Shown one piece after another: positions 50,356 to 59,915 of a DNA stretch of 64,000 nt; position 1 is the stretch's first letter, and each line of letters starts with the position of its first letter. Made by a program: the position numbers and the translations under genes. The notes beneath the pieces are model-generated. The model searched no databases, was not told the origin of the DNA, and worked only from the letters and a program-made list of their open reading frames with translations. Where the stretch lies: NCBI GenBank assembly GCA_927441425.1, contig CAKMKG010000027.1, forward strand, positions 1-64,000, written 5' to 3'. This DNA is from an uncultured Bacillota bacterium. GTDB lineage: Bacteria > Bacillota > Clostridia > Peptostreptococcales > Anaerovoracaceae.

Positions 50356-50393
50356 GTAAATTGGGCGAGCTACTAAAGGAGGTGAAAGAAATT

Positions 50394-51992
50394 ATGACGA
50401 AATTTATCTTTGTTACGGGAGGCGTTGTATCCGGCTTGGGAAAAGGCATCACCGCAGCATCGCTGGGCAGGCTGCTGAAAGCCAGAGGCTTTAAGGTGGC
50501 GGCACAGAAGCTTGATCCATATATTAATGTGGATCCGGGAACCATGAGCCCGTTTCAACATGGGGAAGTCTACGTAACAGAAGACGGTGCAGAAACCGAC
50601 TTGGATTTAGGTCATTATGAACGATTTATCGATGAGGATCTAAATAAGTATTCCAATCTGACGACAGGCAAGGTTTTCTGGAACGTTCTTTCCAAAGAAA
50701 GAGCAGGGGAATACCTTGGCAGTACGGTTCAAATCATTCCCCATGTAACGAACGAAATCAAGAAATTCATCTACTCCGTTGGTGAAAAAATCAGTGCTGA
50801 TGTTGTTATCACAGAAATCGGAGGAACCACCGGAGATATCGAAAGCCAACCGTTTCTCGAAGCCATCCGACAGGTATCCTTAGAAATCGGTAAAGAAAAT
50901 TGCCTCTTCATCCATGTAACGTTGGTGCCCTATATCAAAAGCTCCGGGGAACATAAATCAAAACCTACCCAGCATTCCGTCAAGGAACTGCGCTCCATGG
51001 GGATATCACCGGATATCATCGTAACAAGATCGGACGAGCTCATAGAAGAGGAGATCAAACAGAAAATATCCTTGTTCTGCAATGTAAAGCCCGATTGTGT
51101 CATTGAAAATAGGACGGTTCCTATTTTATATGAAGCGCCGATGATGCTGGAGGAAAACAATTTTTCTGAGATCGTATGCCGTGAGCTGTCTCTTCCCTGC
51201 CACCATTGCGATATGCAGGATTGGACTGACATGCTGGACCGCATCAAGAAAAGAGATCAATCTGTGAAAATTGCCATCATCGGGAAATATGTGAAGCTCC
51301 ACGATGCCTATTTATCTGTGGCGGAAGCGATGAATCATGCCGGATATGAAAATGGATGCATCGTTGAGATCAAATGGGTCGAAGCGGAAGAGGTTAACGA
51401 AGATACAGTAGAATCCCTTTTGGGTGGATGCAAAGGAATTCTTGTCCCCGGAGGCTTTGGAGACAGAGGAATTCGAGGCAAAATTATCGGAGCAAGATAC
51501 GCGAGAGAAAATAACATTCCTTATCTGGGAATATGCTTGGGAATGCAGATCGCAGTGATCGAGTTTGCGCAGAAAAAACTGGGGCTGGAAGAAGCCAACT
51601 CCACTGAATTCAAACTAGACTGCTGTGATGCGGTCATAGATTTTATGCCGGATCAATACGGAGATATTCCGAAGGGAGGCACCATGCGCTTGGGTGCTTA
51701 TCCGTGTAAGATAAAGCCTGGCAGTATGATGGAAAAGGCGTATGGGATGGATATGATCCAGGAACGCCATCGCCACCGATATGAGTTCAACAATCAGTAT
51801 CGGGAGGCTGTGGAAGCAATGGGTATGACCATCACCGGCACATCCCCTGACGGGCGGCTGGTGGAGGCGGTTGAGATCCCTGAAAATACATTCTTTGTGG
51901 GGGTTCAATATCACCCCGAATTTAAGAGTAGGCCAAATCAGGCACATCCATTATTTAGGGAATTTGTCAGGGCGGCGTTGTTTAGCAATTAA
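50394..51992 (+). CDS. pyrG: CTP synthase
   Basis: 532 aa from ATG 50394, after AAAGGAGGTGAAAGAAATT; the ORF upstream of that is not supported. Amidoligase domain starts [39 protein letters not shown] and [11 protein letters not shown] follow. The C-terminal glutaminase domain has [10 protein letters not shown] (Cys nucleophile) and the end [13 protein letters not shown] (His, Glu). It makes CTP from UTP, ATP and glutamine. Confidence 0.97.
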   Translation: MTKFIFVTGGVVSGLGKGITAASLGRLLKARGFKVAAQKLDPYINVDPGTMSPFQHGEVYVTEDGAETDLDLGHYERFIDEDLNKYSNLTTGKVFWNVLSKERAGEYLGSTVQIIPHVTNEIKKFIYSVGEKISADVVITEIGGTTGDIESQPFLEAIRQVSLEIGKENCLFIHVTLVPYIKSSGEHKSKPTQHSVKELRSMGISPDIIVTRSDELIEEEIKQKISLFCNVKPDCVIENRTVPILYEAPMMLEENNFSEIVCRELSLPCHHCDMQDWTDMLDRIKKRDQSVKIAIIGKYVKLHDAYLSVAEAMNHAGYENGCIVEIKWVEAEEVNEDTVESLLGGCKGILVPGGFGDRGIRGKIIGARYARENNIPYLGICLGMQIAVIEFAQKKLGLEEANSTEFKLDCCDAVIDFMPDQYGDIPKGGTMRLGAYPCKIKPGSMMEKAYGMDMIQERHRHRYEFNNQYREAVEAMGMTITGTSPDGRLVEAVEIPENTFFVGVQYHPEFKSRPNQAHPLFREFVRAALFSN

Positions 51993-52032
51993 CAAGCCGG
52001 GGTAAAATTATGGTGGACAGGGAGGATAAATT

Positions 52033-54579
52033 ATGAAAACAAAACAATTAACAAATGACTTATACTGGGTGGGCACGCAGGATCCTGATTTAAGGGTATT
52101 CGACATCTTATTGGATACCGAATTTGGGACATCATACAATTCGTACGTTTTAAAGGGCTCCGATAAGAAAGTGGTTTTTGAGACATCTAAAGCAAAGTTC
52201 TCGGAAGAATATTTGGATAAACTTTCCGAAATCACACCTATCGATGAGATTGACTATATCATTCTAAGTCATACAGAACCGGATCATAGCGGAACCATTG
52301 AGATGCTTCTCGAGTTGAACCCAAAGATCAAACTAGTCGGCACCTCTGCTGCCATCAATTTTATGAAGGAAATCTGCAACAAGGATTTTACTAGTATTGT
52401 TGTAAAAGAGGGAGACGTTTTATCATTGGGCAACAAGACACTGAAATTTATCATGGCGCCAAATCTGCATTGGCCGGACACGATGTTCACCTATGTGGAA
52501 GAAGACGGCATACTGGTTACCTGCGATGCTTTCGGTTCCCATTATTCGCTGGAGGGTGTAACAAATGATACGATTCCAAATCAAGCAGACTACCAAGGTA
52601 CATTGAAATATTATTATGACGGCATTGTTGCACCGTTTAAATCCTTCGTTCTGGATGCAATTAAAAAGGTTGAAGGGTTAAAGATTACTATGATACTGAC
52701 CGGACATGGTCCGGTCTTAACGGATAATCCAATGGCGATTGTGGAGCAGTATCGAGAATGGTCCACGGAAAAGAATCCGAATACAAAGAAAACGGTAATT
52801 ATCCCATATGTATCCGCCTACGGATACACGGAAATGCTGGCAAAGAAGATCGCGGAGGGTATCCAGGCATTTGCGGATTTTGATGTAAGACTGTACGACA
52901 TGGTAACTGCCGATCAGGAGATGGTACTCGATGAATTGTACTGGGCGGATGGCATTCTGTTCGGAACACCTACCATAGTTGGAGAGGCCTTGAAACCCAT
53001 CTGGGATTTGACGACATCCATCTTTGCGAAGACCCACGGCTGGAAAATCGCATCAGCCTTCGGATCCTATGGATGGAGCGGCGAAGGTGTTCCGCACATC
53101 ATGGAAAGACTGAAGCAGCTAGGCATGAAGCTTTACGGCGAAGGGCTCAGGGTCCGATTCAAGCCAAGTGCAGCACAGCTTCAGGAGGCGTTTGAGTTTG
53201 GCTATGGTTTCGGTGCATCTGTGGATGCCGGTAAGATACTGGAAAATGTAAAACCGAGGGCAGCAAATGCTGTGAGAAATTGGAAATGCCTTGTTTGCGG
53301 CCATATTGCCGAAGGGGAAGCGCCGCCTGAATTTTGCCCTGTCTGCGGCGTTGGTCCGGATCAGTTTGTGGAGATCATTGTCGGGGATACGGGATTTCAT
53401 TCCGATAAAGCAGAGCGTTTTATCATCATCGGAAATGGAGCGGCAGGAACCACCGCTTGCGAAGAGATCAGAAAGCGAAACAAGATATGCAGCATCGAAA
53501 TCATATCGGGGGAGGGCGTTATCGGTTATAACCGCCCGATGCTGACGAAGGGGATCCTGTCAGAAGTGGACCCGATCAACTTCTTCATAAAGCCTTCTGA
53601 ATGGTATCAAGAAAATAATATAAAGCTGACACTGGGTGTGACCGTCAAAGAAATTAGAAAAGATACGAAGGAACTCGTTCTGACCAATGGTGAAGAAAGA
53701 AAGTATGACAAGCTGATTCTGGCAATGGGTGCAGAGGCTTTTATTCCACCGATCAAAGGTGCAGAGCAGGAAGGCGTTTATGCCATTCGATCCTTGAAAG
53801 GCGTCAAGGAGCTGCAGGAATTCTTGAAGCAAGTAGCAAAGGCGGTTGTCATTGGCGGCGGGATTTTGGGCTTGGAAGCAGCCTGGGAGTTGAAGAGGGC
53901 CGGGAAGGATGTTACGATCATCGAACTTTCCCCGAGTATCATGAATAAACAATTGGATGAAAAGGGTTCGGAACTGTTGCGGGCAGCAACAGAGAAATCG
54001 GGAATCCGAGTAATCACCAATACAGGAATTGAAGAAATTACAGGAAACGGAAAAGTAACCGGGGTTAAACTTGTTGATGGAACGAATGTAAACGGAGAAC
54101 TGGTAATCCTTTCAACTGGAGTAAGGCAGAACATCCAATTGGCAGTATCCATTGGAATCGAAACGGGTCGTTCCATCAAGGTCAATGAGAGGATGGAAAC
54201 CAGTGTGAAAGATATTTATGCCTGCGGTGACTGTGCGGAATACGACGGCGTGAATTACGCCATATGGGGTCAAGCCGTTGAAATGGGAAAAGCAGCGGGG
54301 ATCAATGCTGTCGGAGATGAGTATAAATATGAGGCCTTTATTCCGTCCAATGCTTTCGTCGGTATGGGTACTTCTTTGTTTGCAGTAGGGGATAACGGCA
54401 AGGATCCGGAAAAGATTTATAAAACCTTCGAGGTATGCGATGCGGCCAAGAATACCTACGAGAAGCTATATTTTGTGAACAATAGATTCTGCGGTGGCAT
54501 TCTCATGGGGGATGTAACAAAATCCGGCAAGTTGATGGAAGGATATAAAAAACAGGATCCTATCACGAAATTTCTCTAA
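52033..54579 (+). CDS. Flavodiiron protein fused to rubredoxin and NAD(P)H:rubredoxin oxidoreductase
   Basis: 848 aa in one frame. Residues 1-250: metallo-beta-lactamase-like diiron domain with SHTEPDHSG (H80, E82, D84, H85), NLHWPD and CDAFGSH. 255-395: flavodoxin domain (VSAYGYTEMLAKKIAEG, ASAFGSYGWSGEG). 417-450: rubredoxin (CLVCGHIAEG...FCPVCG). About 459-848: FAD/NAD reductase (IIIGNGAAGTTACEEI, VVIGGGILGLEAAWEL, YACGDCAEYDGVNYA). The whole electron path from NAD(P)H to the diiron site is in one chain, as in the clostridial class-F flavodiiron proteins. It reduces O2 to water and possibly NO, in the cytosol. Monocistronic, with its own terminator. Confidence 0.95.
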   Translation: MKTKQLTNDLYWVGTQDPDLRVFDILLDTEFGTSYNSYVLKGSDKKVVFETSKAKFSEEYLDKLSEITPIDEIDYIILSHTEPDHSGTIEMLLELNPKIKLVGTSAAINFMKEICNKDFTSIVVKEGDVLSLGNKTLKFIMAPNLHWPDTMFTYVEEDGILVTCDAFGSHYSLEGVTNDTIPNQADYQGTLKYYYDGIVAPFKSFVLDAIKKVEGLKITMILTGHGPVLTDNPMAIVEQYREWSTEKNPNTKKTVIIPYVSAYGYTEMLAKKIAEGIQAFADFDVRLYDMVTADQEMVLDELYWADGILFGTPTIVGEALKPIWDLTTSIFAKTHGWKIASAFGSYGWSGEGVPHIMERLKQLGMKLYGEGLRVRFKPSAAQLQEAFEFGYGFGASVDAGKILENVKPRAANAVRNWKCLVCGHIAEGEAPPEFCPVCGVGPDQFVEIIVGDTGFHSDKAERFIIIGNGAAGTTACEEIRKRNKICSIEIISGEGVIGYNRPMLTKGILSEVDPINFFIKPSEWYQENNIKLTLGVTVKEIRKDTKELVLTNGEERKYDKLILAMGAEAFIPPIKGAEQEGVYAIRSLKGVKELQEFLKQVAKAVVIGGGILGLEAAWELKRAGKDVTIIELSPSIMNKQLDEKGSELLRAATEKSGIRVITNTGIEEITGNGKVTGVKLVDGTNVNGELVILSTGVRQNIQLAVSIGIETGRSIKVNERMETSVKDIYACGDCAEYDGVNYAIWGQAVEMGKAAGINAVGDEYKYEAFIPSNAFVGMGTSLFAVGDNGKDPEKIYKTFEVCDAAKNTYEKLYFVNNRFCGGILMGDVTKSGKLMEGYKKQDPITKFL

Positions 54580-54591
54580 TAGCAATTAGGA

Positions 54592-54616
54592 GGAGGACCG
54601 AAAGGGTCCTCCTTTA
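54592..54616 (+). terminator. Terminator after the flavodiiron gene
   Basis: GGAGGACC-GAAAG-GGTCCTCC followed by TTTAT. Confidence 0.8.
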
Positions 54617-54695
54617 TGCTCTTGTCTTTCCTTTTGTGAAAGCGCCCTTGATGAAGAATCGATCCATTGACAGAATCTGAATAAAGGAGAATATA

Positions 54696-54752
54696 ATGCA
54701 CACGCATTATAGCAGCCATACCAATGAAAGAAGCACGAAACAAACCGGGTAA
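54696..54752 (+). CDS. 18-codon upstream ORF overlapping the GGDEF-EAL start
   Basis: ATG 54696 is eight bases after AAAGGAGA, the only good ribosome binding site here; the product MHTHYSSHTNERSTKQTG has three His in its first eight residues. It ends 29 bp inside the next gene, in another frame. Ribosomes translating it would pass the weak start at 54724, so it may regulate that gene by coupling or occlusion. It could also mark a sequence shift at the true N-terminus. Confidence 0.45.
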   Translation: MHTHYSSHTNERSTKQTG

Positions 54753-57072
54753 GAAATTGATTATCGCATTAGCCCTCTGTTCGATTTTGTTGATCGCAGC
54801 CGAGCTTTTGATTGCAAAAAATGTGAGCACGGATTTTTCTCAATTGATGCAGGAACAAAGGAAAAATTCCGTTAGCAAGATGGCTCAGCTTGCCCATCAT
54901 TCCATCCGTCCTATTCTGGATGAAATGCATACCGGTAACCTCGACAGGGATGCGGCAAGGCTGAAGATTGTAGATCTGGTTCGCAATATGACCTATGAAG
55001 ATGAATATGGGGACAATTACATTTTTATGAGCGCCTACGACGGCACCATGCTGGTTCAGCCCTTTGAGCCGCAGAAAGAGGGTTCGGATCAATGGGATTT
55101 GCAGGATGCCTATGGGAAATATATCATACAGGATTTGATTCAGGCTGCTAAGAAAAAGCCGGGAGGCTCTTTTGTGAGCTATCACTATTATCTGCCCAAG
55201 GAGGATAGGATTGAAGAAAAACTATCCTATGTAATTGGCATCCCGGAAATTAATGCCTATATCGGTACGGGAATGTATATAGAAAGCAGCTATCAGTCCC
55301 TTCAAAATGCGTTGAGAATACAGAATTATGGATTTCTTGCCACATCATTTTTTATATTGGGGTTTGCAATCTTTTACATCAGCACTCTGATCAGAACGAA
55401 TCAGTATCTGTCCCGAGAAATCATGGAGCGGGAGTATGCGGAAAGCAAAATCAGAACCGTGTTCGACTCGATTCACGATGCCGTTATGATACACGATCGG
55501 AATGGTAAAATGATCCATGCAAATAAAAGTGCAGCTATCTTGTATGGAATTCCGGAAAACAAAATTACGGATTATAGCATCCAGGAATTTTCTTACGATG
55601 CACAGCTTGCAGAGGAGAAGCTGGGACAAACTGCCTATCTTGAAAACGCTTCCGTTGTTTTTGAATGGAAATGCAGGCGTCCTTTGGATGGAACCACCTT
55701 TGACGGAGAAGTTGCTCTACGAAAGAGCAAATGGTCAGGGGAAAATGTAATCGTGGCAGTGGTGAGAGATATCAGTGATCGAAGAAAGCATGAGGAAGAA
55801 ATCCGGCATTTGGCATATTATGATTATCTGACATCCCTTCATAACAGAGTATTTATCATGAATGAATTGAAGCAGGAGCTTGAGCAAGGGAGTACGAGGG
55901 GCAATCAAGGTGCGATCCTGTTTATCGATCTGGACAACTTTAAAAAGATCAATGACACCTTCGGCCATTTTTATGGAGATGAAGTTTTAGTGGCCCTAGC
56001 GGATCAACTAAGAGAAATGATCTCTGGAGAGGTTTTGCCTGCCCGCATCGGTGGGGATGAATTTGTTGTTTTATGCTACGGAGCTGATTTGACGGAAACG
56101 GTGAAAATCGCGGATCAGGTGCTGACAATTTTCAGAAATCCCATTATGCTGCATGACAATACCATTCATTTAACCTGCAGCATGGGTATTGCTCTTTATC
56201 CAAAGGATGGGAATACAGTAGAAGACATTTTCAAAAATGCGGATTTGGCATTGTACAGCGCGAAGGATCAGGGCAAAGATAATTTCGTTTTCTATGAGGA
56301 GAAACTGAGCGCAGAGCTGCAGTATAAAAACGAGATGGAAGAACAGCTGCGTCAGGGTTATTACAATGAGGAGCTGGTGCTCCATTACCAGCCAATTTAT
56401 GATGTTGCCCAGCAAAAAGTCGTTGGACATGAAGCTCTGATTCGATGGATCAGTCCACGATACGGCATGGTTATGCCAAATCAGATCATTCCCTTTGCGG
56501 AAGAAGTTGGACTGATCGATAAGATTGGAAACTGGGTCATCGACAGCGCCTTTGCCTTTGCAAAAAGCGTACAAGATCAGGGTGCTTTTATTACGTGCAA
56601 TGTCTCTCCTGCGCAGCTCACACAGGGTGATTTTGTTGAAAATGTACTGAAAAAGTTTGAGCTGTATCAATTGAGAGAAGGCAGCGTTGCATTGGAAATC
56701 ACGGAATCCTGCCTAATTGAATCCTTCGATCTCGTAGCTCGGAAGCTGTCCCTGCTTCGTGAGAAGGGGATCAGGATTTATCTTGACGACTTCGGAACCG
56801 GGTACTCCTCTTTGAATTACCTGAAAAATCTGCCTGTCGACTATATAAAAATAGATAAATCATTCATCGATGAAATTGCAAATTCCGGAATGGACAGTAA
56901 AATACTAAAGACAATCATCCTTCTGGCCCATGAAATCGGGATCATGACGGTGGCGGAAGGTGTTGAAACCAGAGACCAGCTTGAATTTCTGGAAAAGTGC
57001 GGCTGCGATTTGATTCAGGGCTACCTGATCAGCAGACCGAGACCGGCAGAGGAAATTTACCCCCTTGGTTGA
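54724..57072 (+). CDS. Cache-PAS-GGDEF-EAL c-di-GMP protein
   Basis: 782 aa. TM helix (about 10-32), extracytoplasmic Cache-like sensor (about 35-195, YGDNYIFMSAYDGTMLVQPF), second TM (about 200-220), PAS (about 240-355, DAVMIHDRNGKMIHANKSAA), GGDEF (about 365-530, active site RIGGDEF) and EAL (about 540-782, GHEALIRW, DDFGTGYSSLNYLKNLPVDYIKIDKSF cut short here). Both active sites look intact; no I-site RxxD precedes GGDEF. It may make or degrade c-di-GMP. Start ATG 54724 lacks its own ribosome binding site; see the overlapping upstream ORF. Confidence 0.9.
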   Translation: MKEARNKPGKKLIIALALCSILLIAAELLIAKNVSTDFSQLMQEQRKNSVSKMAQLAHHSIRPILDEMHTGNLDRDAARLKIVDLVRNMTYEDEYGDNYIFMSAYDGTMLVQPFEPQKEGSDQWDLQDAYGKYIIQDLIQAAKKKPGGSFVSYHYYLPKEDRIEEKLSYVIGIPEINAYIGTGMYIESSYQSLQNALRIQNYGFLATSFFILGFAIFYISTLIRTNQYLSREIMEREYAESKIRTVFDSIHDAVMIHDRNGKMIHANKSAAILYGIPENKITDYSIQEFSYDAQLAEEKLGQTAYLENASVVFEWKCRRPLDGTTFDGEVALRKSKWSGENVIVAVVRDISDRRKHEEEIRHLAYYDYLTSLHNRVFIMNELKQELEQGSTRGNQGAILFIDLDNFKKINDTFGHFYGDEVLVALADQLREMISGEVLPARIGGDEFVVLCYGADLTETVKIADQVLTIFRNPIMLHDNTIHLTCSMGIALYPKDGNTVEDIFKNADLALYSAKDQGKDNFVFYEEKLSAELQYKNEMEEQLRQGYYNEELVLHYQPIYDVAQQKVVGHEALIRWISPRYGMVMPNQIIPFAEEVGLIDKIGNWVIDSAFAFAKSVQDQGAFITCNVSPAQLTQGDFVENVLKKFELYQLREGSVALEITESCLIESFDLVARKLSLLREKGIRIYLDDFGTGYSSLNYLKNLPVDYIKIDKSFIDEIANSGMDSKILKTIILLAHEIGIMTVAEGVETRDQLEFLEKCGCDLIQGYLISRPRPAEEIYPLG

Positions 57073-57136
57073 CCTTTTTCTTCCATATTGGTCTTACAAA
57101 AAGTATCAACATAAATACATAGACATTTAATTTTTG

Positions 57137-57169
57137 CCATGATATATTATTATGAATAATATATCATGG
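57137..57169. repeat. Perfect 15-bp inverted repeat
   Basis: CCATGATATATTATT-ATG-AATAATATATCATGG. It is very AT-rich, lies between two c-di-GMP genes, and has no U-tract. It could be an operator, a bidirectional terminator or a cruciform site. Confidence 0.75.
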
Positions 57170-57226
57170 TATGCTTTAATCACTGAGCAGCTTACTCATC
57201 ATATAAGGAAGTGTTATTAAGAAAGA

Positions 57227-58390
57227 GTGATTTTATTGAAGCTTTTCCAACCTTACATGGCTAAAATTCCAAGTAGATACAAAAGAGAATATATCAATGT
57301 CATTTGCAGAGAAAATTTTACGCGAATGACTGTCATTGCAGTTCTTGTTGCCATCGCGGTACCTCTGATTGCTGTCTTTCTGCAGACGCCGGGATCTGCG
57401 GATTTTAATAATTCTATGGGAATTGCATTGTTCGCATTGATTTTTCTTCCCATTCTATGCTACTTCAGAATGAAAACGGAACAAACATCCAAATTTTGGA
57501 TCATGACGATTCAGACACTATTCCTTACCGGTATTCTCACGGCAGGAATCCTATTAAGCTTGTATGAACAGTCTACCCTCGCGTCCAGCAGCTCTTATTT
57601 TTTAGCCGTGTTTACAATTGCGGCATTTATCACCATGCCACCGATGATATCCTTGGCGTTGCTTCTCATTTCCAATATCGTATTTATCATGCTGCTTCCG
57701 CAATTCCAGACGCTGCCTGTACTAATTTCCACTTTGAATATCAACACCTTGTCCATGACTGCCATTGCATGGATATTGAATCAGATGGTTTCACGGAATA
57801 AGGTAAAATCTTTCATCAATGAAAAGATCATTATGGAAAACAATGTGGAATTGGAGAAGAAAAACAAAGAATTAAGCGAATTGACGATGCTGGATTCTAT
57901 GACCAACTTGCTGAATCACAAAAATTCCCTGAGAAGGCTGAAGGAGGAGGTTGATCGTGCAAAGCGCATTGAGTACCCTCTATCCGTTGCGATGGTGGAT
58001 TTGGATAATTTTAAACTGGTCAACGATACCTACGGTCACCAAATAGGAGATACTGTGCTGATCCAGGTTGCACAAATACTATCGGAGTGTTGCAGAACCT
58101 CTGATACGATTGGCAGATACGGCGGAGAAGAATTTATTATCATTATGCCGGATACCAACGGCCGGGACGCCTCGCTGCTATTGAATCGAATCCAGAGCCG
58201 AATTGACGAGACGAGCTTTAAGGAGGGAATTCACGTCACGGTAAGCTGTGGCATCAGTGAGTTGAATGGGGAATCCGTTCATGGAATATTGAAATCATCC
58301 GACATTATGCTATATGAAGCAAAGAAGAAGGGTAAGAATCGGGTAGAAGTCCAATTGAATAAGAATAAGAAAAGTGCAGTAATCATATGA
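57227..58390 (+). CDS. Membrane diguanylate cyclase (GGDEF)
   Basis: 387 aa if GTG 57227 is used (TTG 57236 is equally possible; neither has a strong ribosome binding site). N-terminal half has about six TM helices; the GGDEF domain (about 225-387) follows a short coiled coil (NNVELEKKNKELSELTMLDSMT). Active site RYGGEEFIII is intact, and RTSD at the I-site position predicts product inhibition. It makes c-di-GMP. It follows the GGDEF-EAL gene, so both may tune the same pool. Confidence 0.9.
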   Translation: MILLKLFQPYMAKIPSRYKREYINVICRENFTRMTVIAVLVAIAVPLIAVFLQTPGSADFNNSMGIALFALIFLPILCYFRMKTEQTSKFWIMTIQTLFLTGILTAGILLSLYEQSTLASSSSYFLAVFTIAAFITMPPMISLALLLISNIVFIMLLPQFQTLPVLISTLNINTLSMTAIAWILNQMVSRNKVKSFINEKIIMENNVELEKKNKELSELTMLDSMTNLLNHKNSLRRLKEEVDRAKRIEYPLSVAMVDLDNFKLVNDTYGHQIGDTVLIQVAQILSECCRTSDTIGRYGGEEFIIIMPDTNGRDASLLLNRIQSRIDETSFKEGIHVTVSCGISELNGESVHGILKSSDIMLYEAKKKGKNRVEVQLNKNKKSAVII

Positions 58391-58415
58391 TATTGATTCA
58401 ACTGCACTTTTTATT
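58371..58415 (+). terminator. Terminator overlapping the diguanylate cyclase stop
   Basis: AAAGTGCAGTAATC pairs with GATTCAACTGCACTTT (one bulge), then TTATTTT. Confidence 0.8.
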
Positions 58416-58418
58416 TTG

Positions 58419-58667
58419 CTAACGGCCTTTATATTTTTGCTGTGTGGCAAGACCGCCTCTGATATGACGCTCCGCCTTGTTATTATCTAAAACAGTCTTG
58501 ACCTCATGGGCAAGGCCTGGGTTTATCTCAAGCAGCCTCTCGGTAATATCCTTGTGGACTGTGGACTTGGATACTCGAAACTTTTTCGCGGCCGCCCGAA
58601 CCGTAGAATTGGTTTCGAGTATGTACCTGGCGAGCTCCAATACCCGCTCTTCTATGTAATCCTTCAT
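58419..58667 (-). CDS. spoIIID: Stage III sporulation protein D
   Basis: 82 aa, the usual size. The helix-turn-helix region ARYILETNSTVRAAAKKFRV then SKSTVHKDITERLLEINP is diagnostic of SpoIIID, the mother-cell transcription factor acting between sigma-E and sigma-K. Start ATG 58667 with GGTGGTG upstream. Together with spoIIQ it shows that the organism is spore-forming or descends from spore-formers. Confidence 0.95.
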   Translation of the reverse strand: MKDYIEERVLELARYILETNSTVRAAAKKFRVSKSTVHKDITERLLEINPGLAHEVKTVLDNNKAERHIRGGLATQQKYKGR

Positions 58668-58802
58668 ATTTAATACTTCACCACCTTCATATAGTTATGC
58701 ATTACATTGTGATTGGCTTAAGCCATAACAACAGGCTTTCTTTACAACATATATATGTAGGACGAGGCGGTGATATGCTATTTTGATTCATGCAATATAC
58801 AA

Positions 58803-58874
58803 AATGTATAAAAATACATTTTATTTGATAAATATGCAACAATGCGTTGACTTTGTTCAAAAATAACGTATAAT
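58803..58874 (+). promoter_or_regulatory. Arginine operon promoter with ArgR-type operator
   Basis: AATGTATAAAAATACATT (58803-58820) is a near-perfect palindrome fitting the ArgR/AhrC ARG box, with a second weaker box around TTTGATAAATATGCAA (58822-58838). The promoter TTGACT (58847-58852), 16 bp, TATAAT (58869-58874) lies just downstream. Repression by arginine is expected. Confidence 0.75.
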
Positions 58875-58947
58875 AAAGGAAGTGTAAATGAATAACCTTT
58901 GGTTGAAGGAAGGTAAACAAGGGAAGACTTGGGCAGGAGGAGACAGG

Positions 58948-59904
58948 ATGACTTATAAAATATTTATCGATGGACAGGAAGGAACGACAGGATTAAAAAT
59001 ACAGAAACGCTTGCAGGGCAGAGAGGATCTGGAGCTTCTGTCGATCAACGAAGAAGATCGGAAAAACCCGGTTGCCCGGATGGAACAAATGAGACAAGCG
59101 GATATTTCCTTCTTATGTCTTCCTGATGCCGCATCCAGAGAAATCATCGAGAAGGCAGAGCCTGATCTAAGGATCCTTGATACATCAACAGCCCATAGGA
59201 CTGATAAAAATTGGGTCTACGGCTTTCCTGAACTCAGTCAAATACGAAGAGAAAAAATTAAGGAAGCAAATCGGGTGGCCGTTCCTGGCTGTCATGCGAC
59301 AGGTTTTATCTCCCTAGTAAAACCGTTGATCTCTCTGAAGCTCATCGATAAGGATTATCCGCTCACATGCCACTCCATTACCGGATACAGCGGCGGCGGA
59401 AAAAGCATGATCGCCCGATATGAAGCGGAAAACAGAGAGGCCAGTCTCGACAGCCCAAGACAGTACGGACTAGACCAGAACCATAAACATCTGGCGGAAA
59501 TGATTGCGGTTACCGGGATCGGATATGCACCGATTTTCCATCCCATCGTTGCTGATTATTACAGTGGCATGCTGGTGACCATATCCTTATATAGAAGGCT
59601 GATGAGTAAAAAATTGAAACCGGCAGCGCTGCGGCAGGAGCTGGCAGAGTACTATAAGGATCAGCCGGTGATTAAAGTGAGGCAAGCAGGAGAAAAACCT
59701 GCAGATGGGTTTATGGCAGCCGATATGCTTTCGGAAACAGACGGCCTTGCGATCTATGTCCTGGGCAATGAAGAGCAGATCACCTTGATGGCCGGATATG
59801 ATAACCTGGGCAAGGGTGCATCGGGAGCTGCAATACAATGTATGAATATTATGCTGAATTTGCCCGAGACCAAAGGGCTTGTGATAGAGGATAGAATAGA
59901 ATAG
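58948..59904 (+). CDS. argC: N-acetyl-gamma-glutamyl-phosphate reductase (type 2)
   Basis: 318 aa from ATG 58948, after GGAGGAGACAGG; the longer upstream frame (58888) begins too near the promoter. The NADP-binding start IFIDGQEGTTGLKIQKRL and the catalytic-Cys block VPGCHATGFI are present, plus GYSGGGKSM. Length and the GQEGTTGL motif fit the shorter type 2 enzymes. It performs the third step of arginine biosynthesis. Confidence 0.95.
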   Translation: MTYKIFIDGQEGTTGLKIQKRLQGREDLELLSINEEDRKNPVARMEQMRQADISFLCLPDAASREIIEKAEPDLRILDTSTAHRTDKNWVYGFPELSQIRREKIKEANRVAVPGCHATGFISLVKPLISLKLIDKDYPLTCHSITGYSGGGKSMIARYEAENREASLDSPRQYGLDQNHKHLAEMIAVTGIGYAPIFHPIVADYYSGMLVTISLYRRLMSKKLKPAALRQELAEYYKDQPVIKVRQAGEKPADGFMAADMLSETDGLAIYVLGNEEQITLMAGYDNLGKGASGAAIQCMNIMLNLPETKGLVIEDRIE

Positions 59905-59915
59905 GGGGAAAGAAT

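Larger units (their letters stand above)
49773..50393. other. 621-bp intergenic region with structured pyrG leader
   Basis: Left part: threonine aldolase promoter region and a GGAGAATAG/CTATTCC hairpin near 49861-49880. Middle (49900-50120): nothing recognised. Right part: pyrG promoter and leader with two strong hairpins, given separately. Confidence 0.5.
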
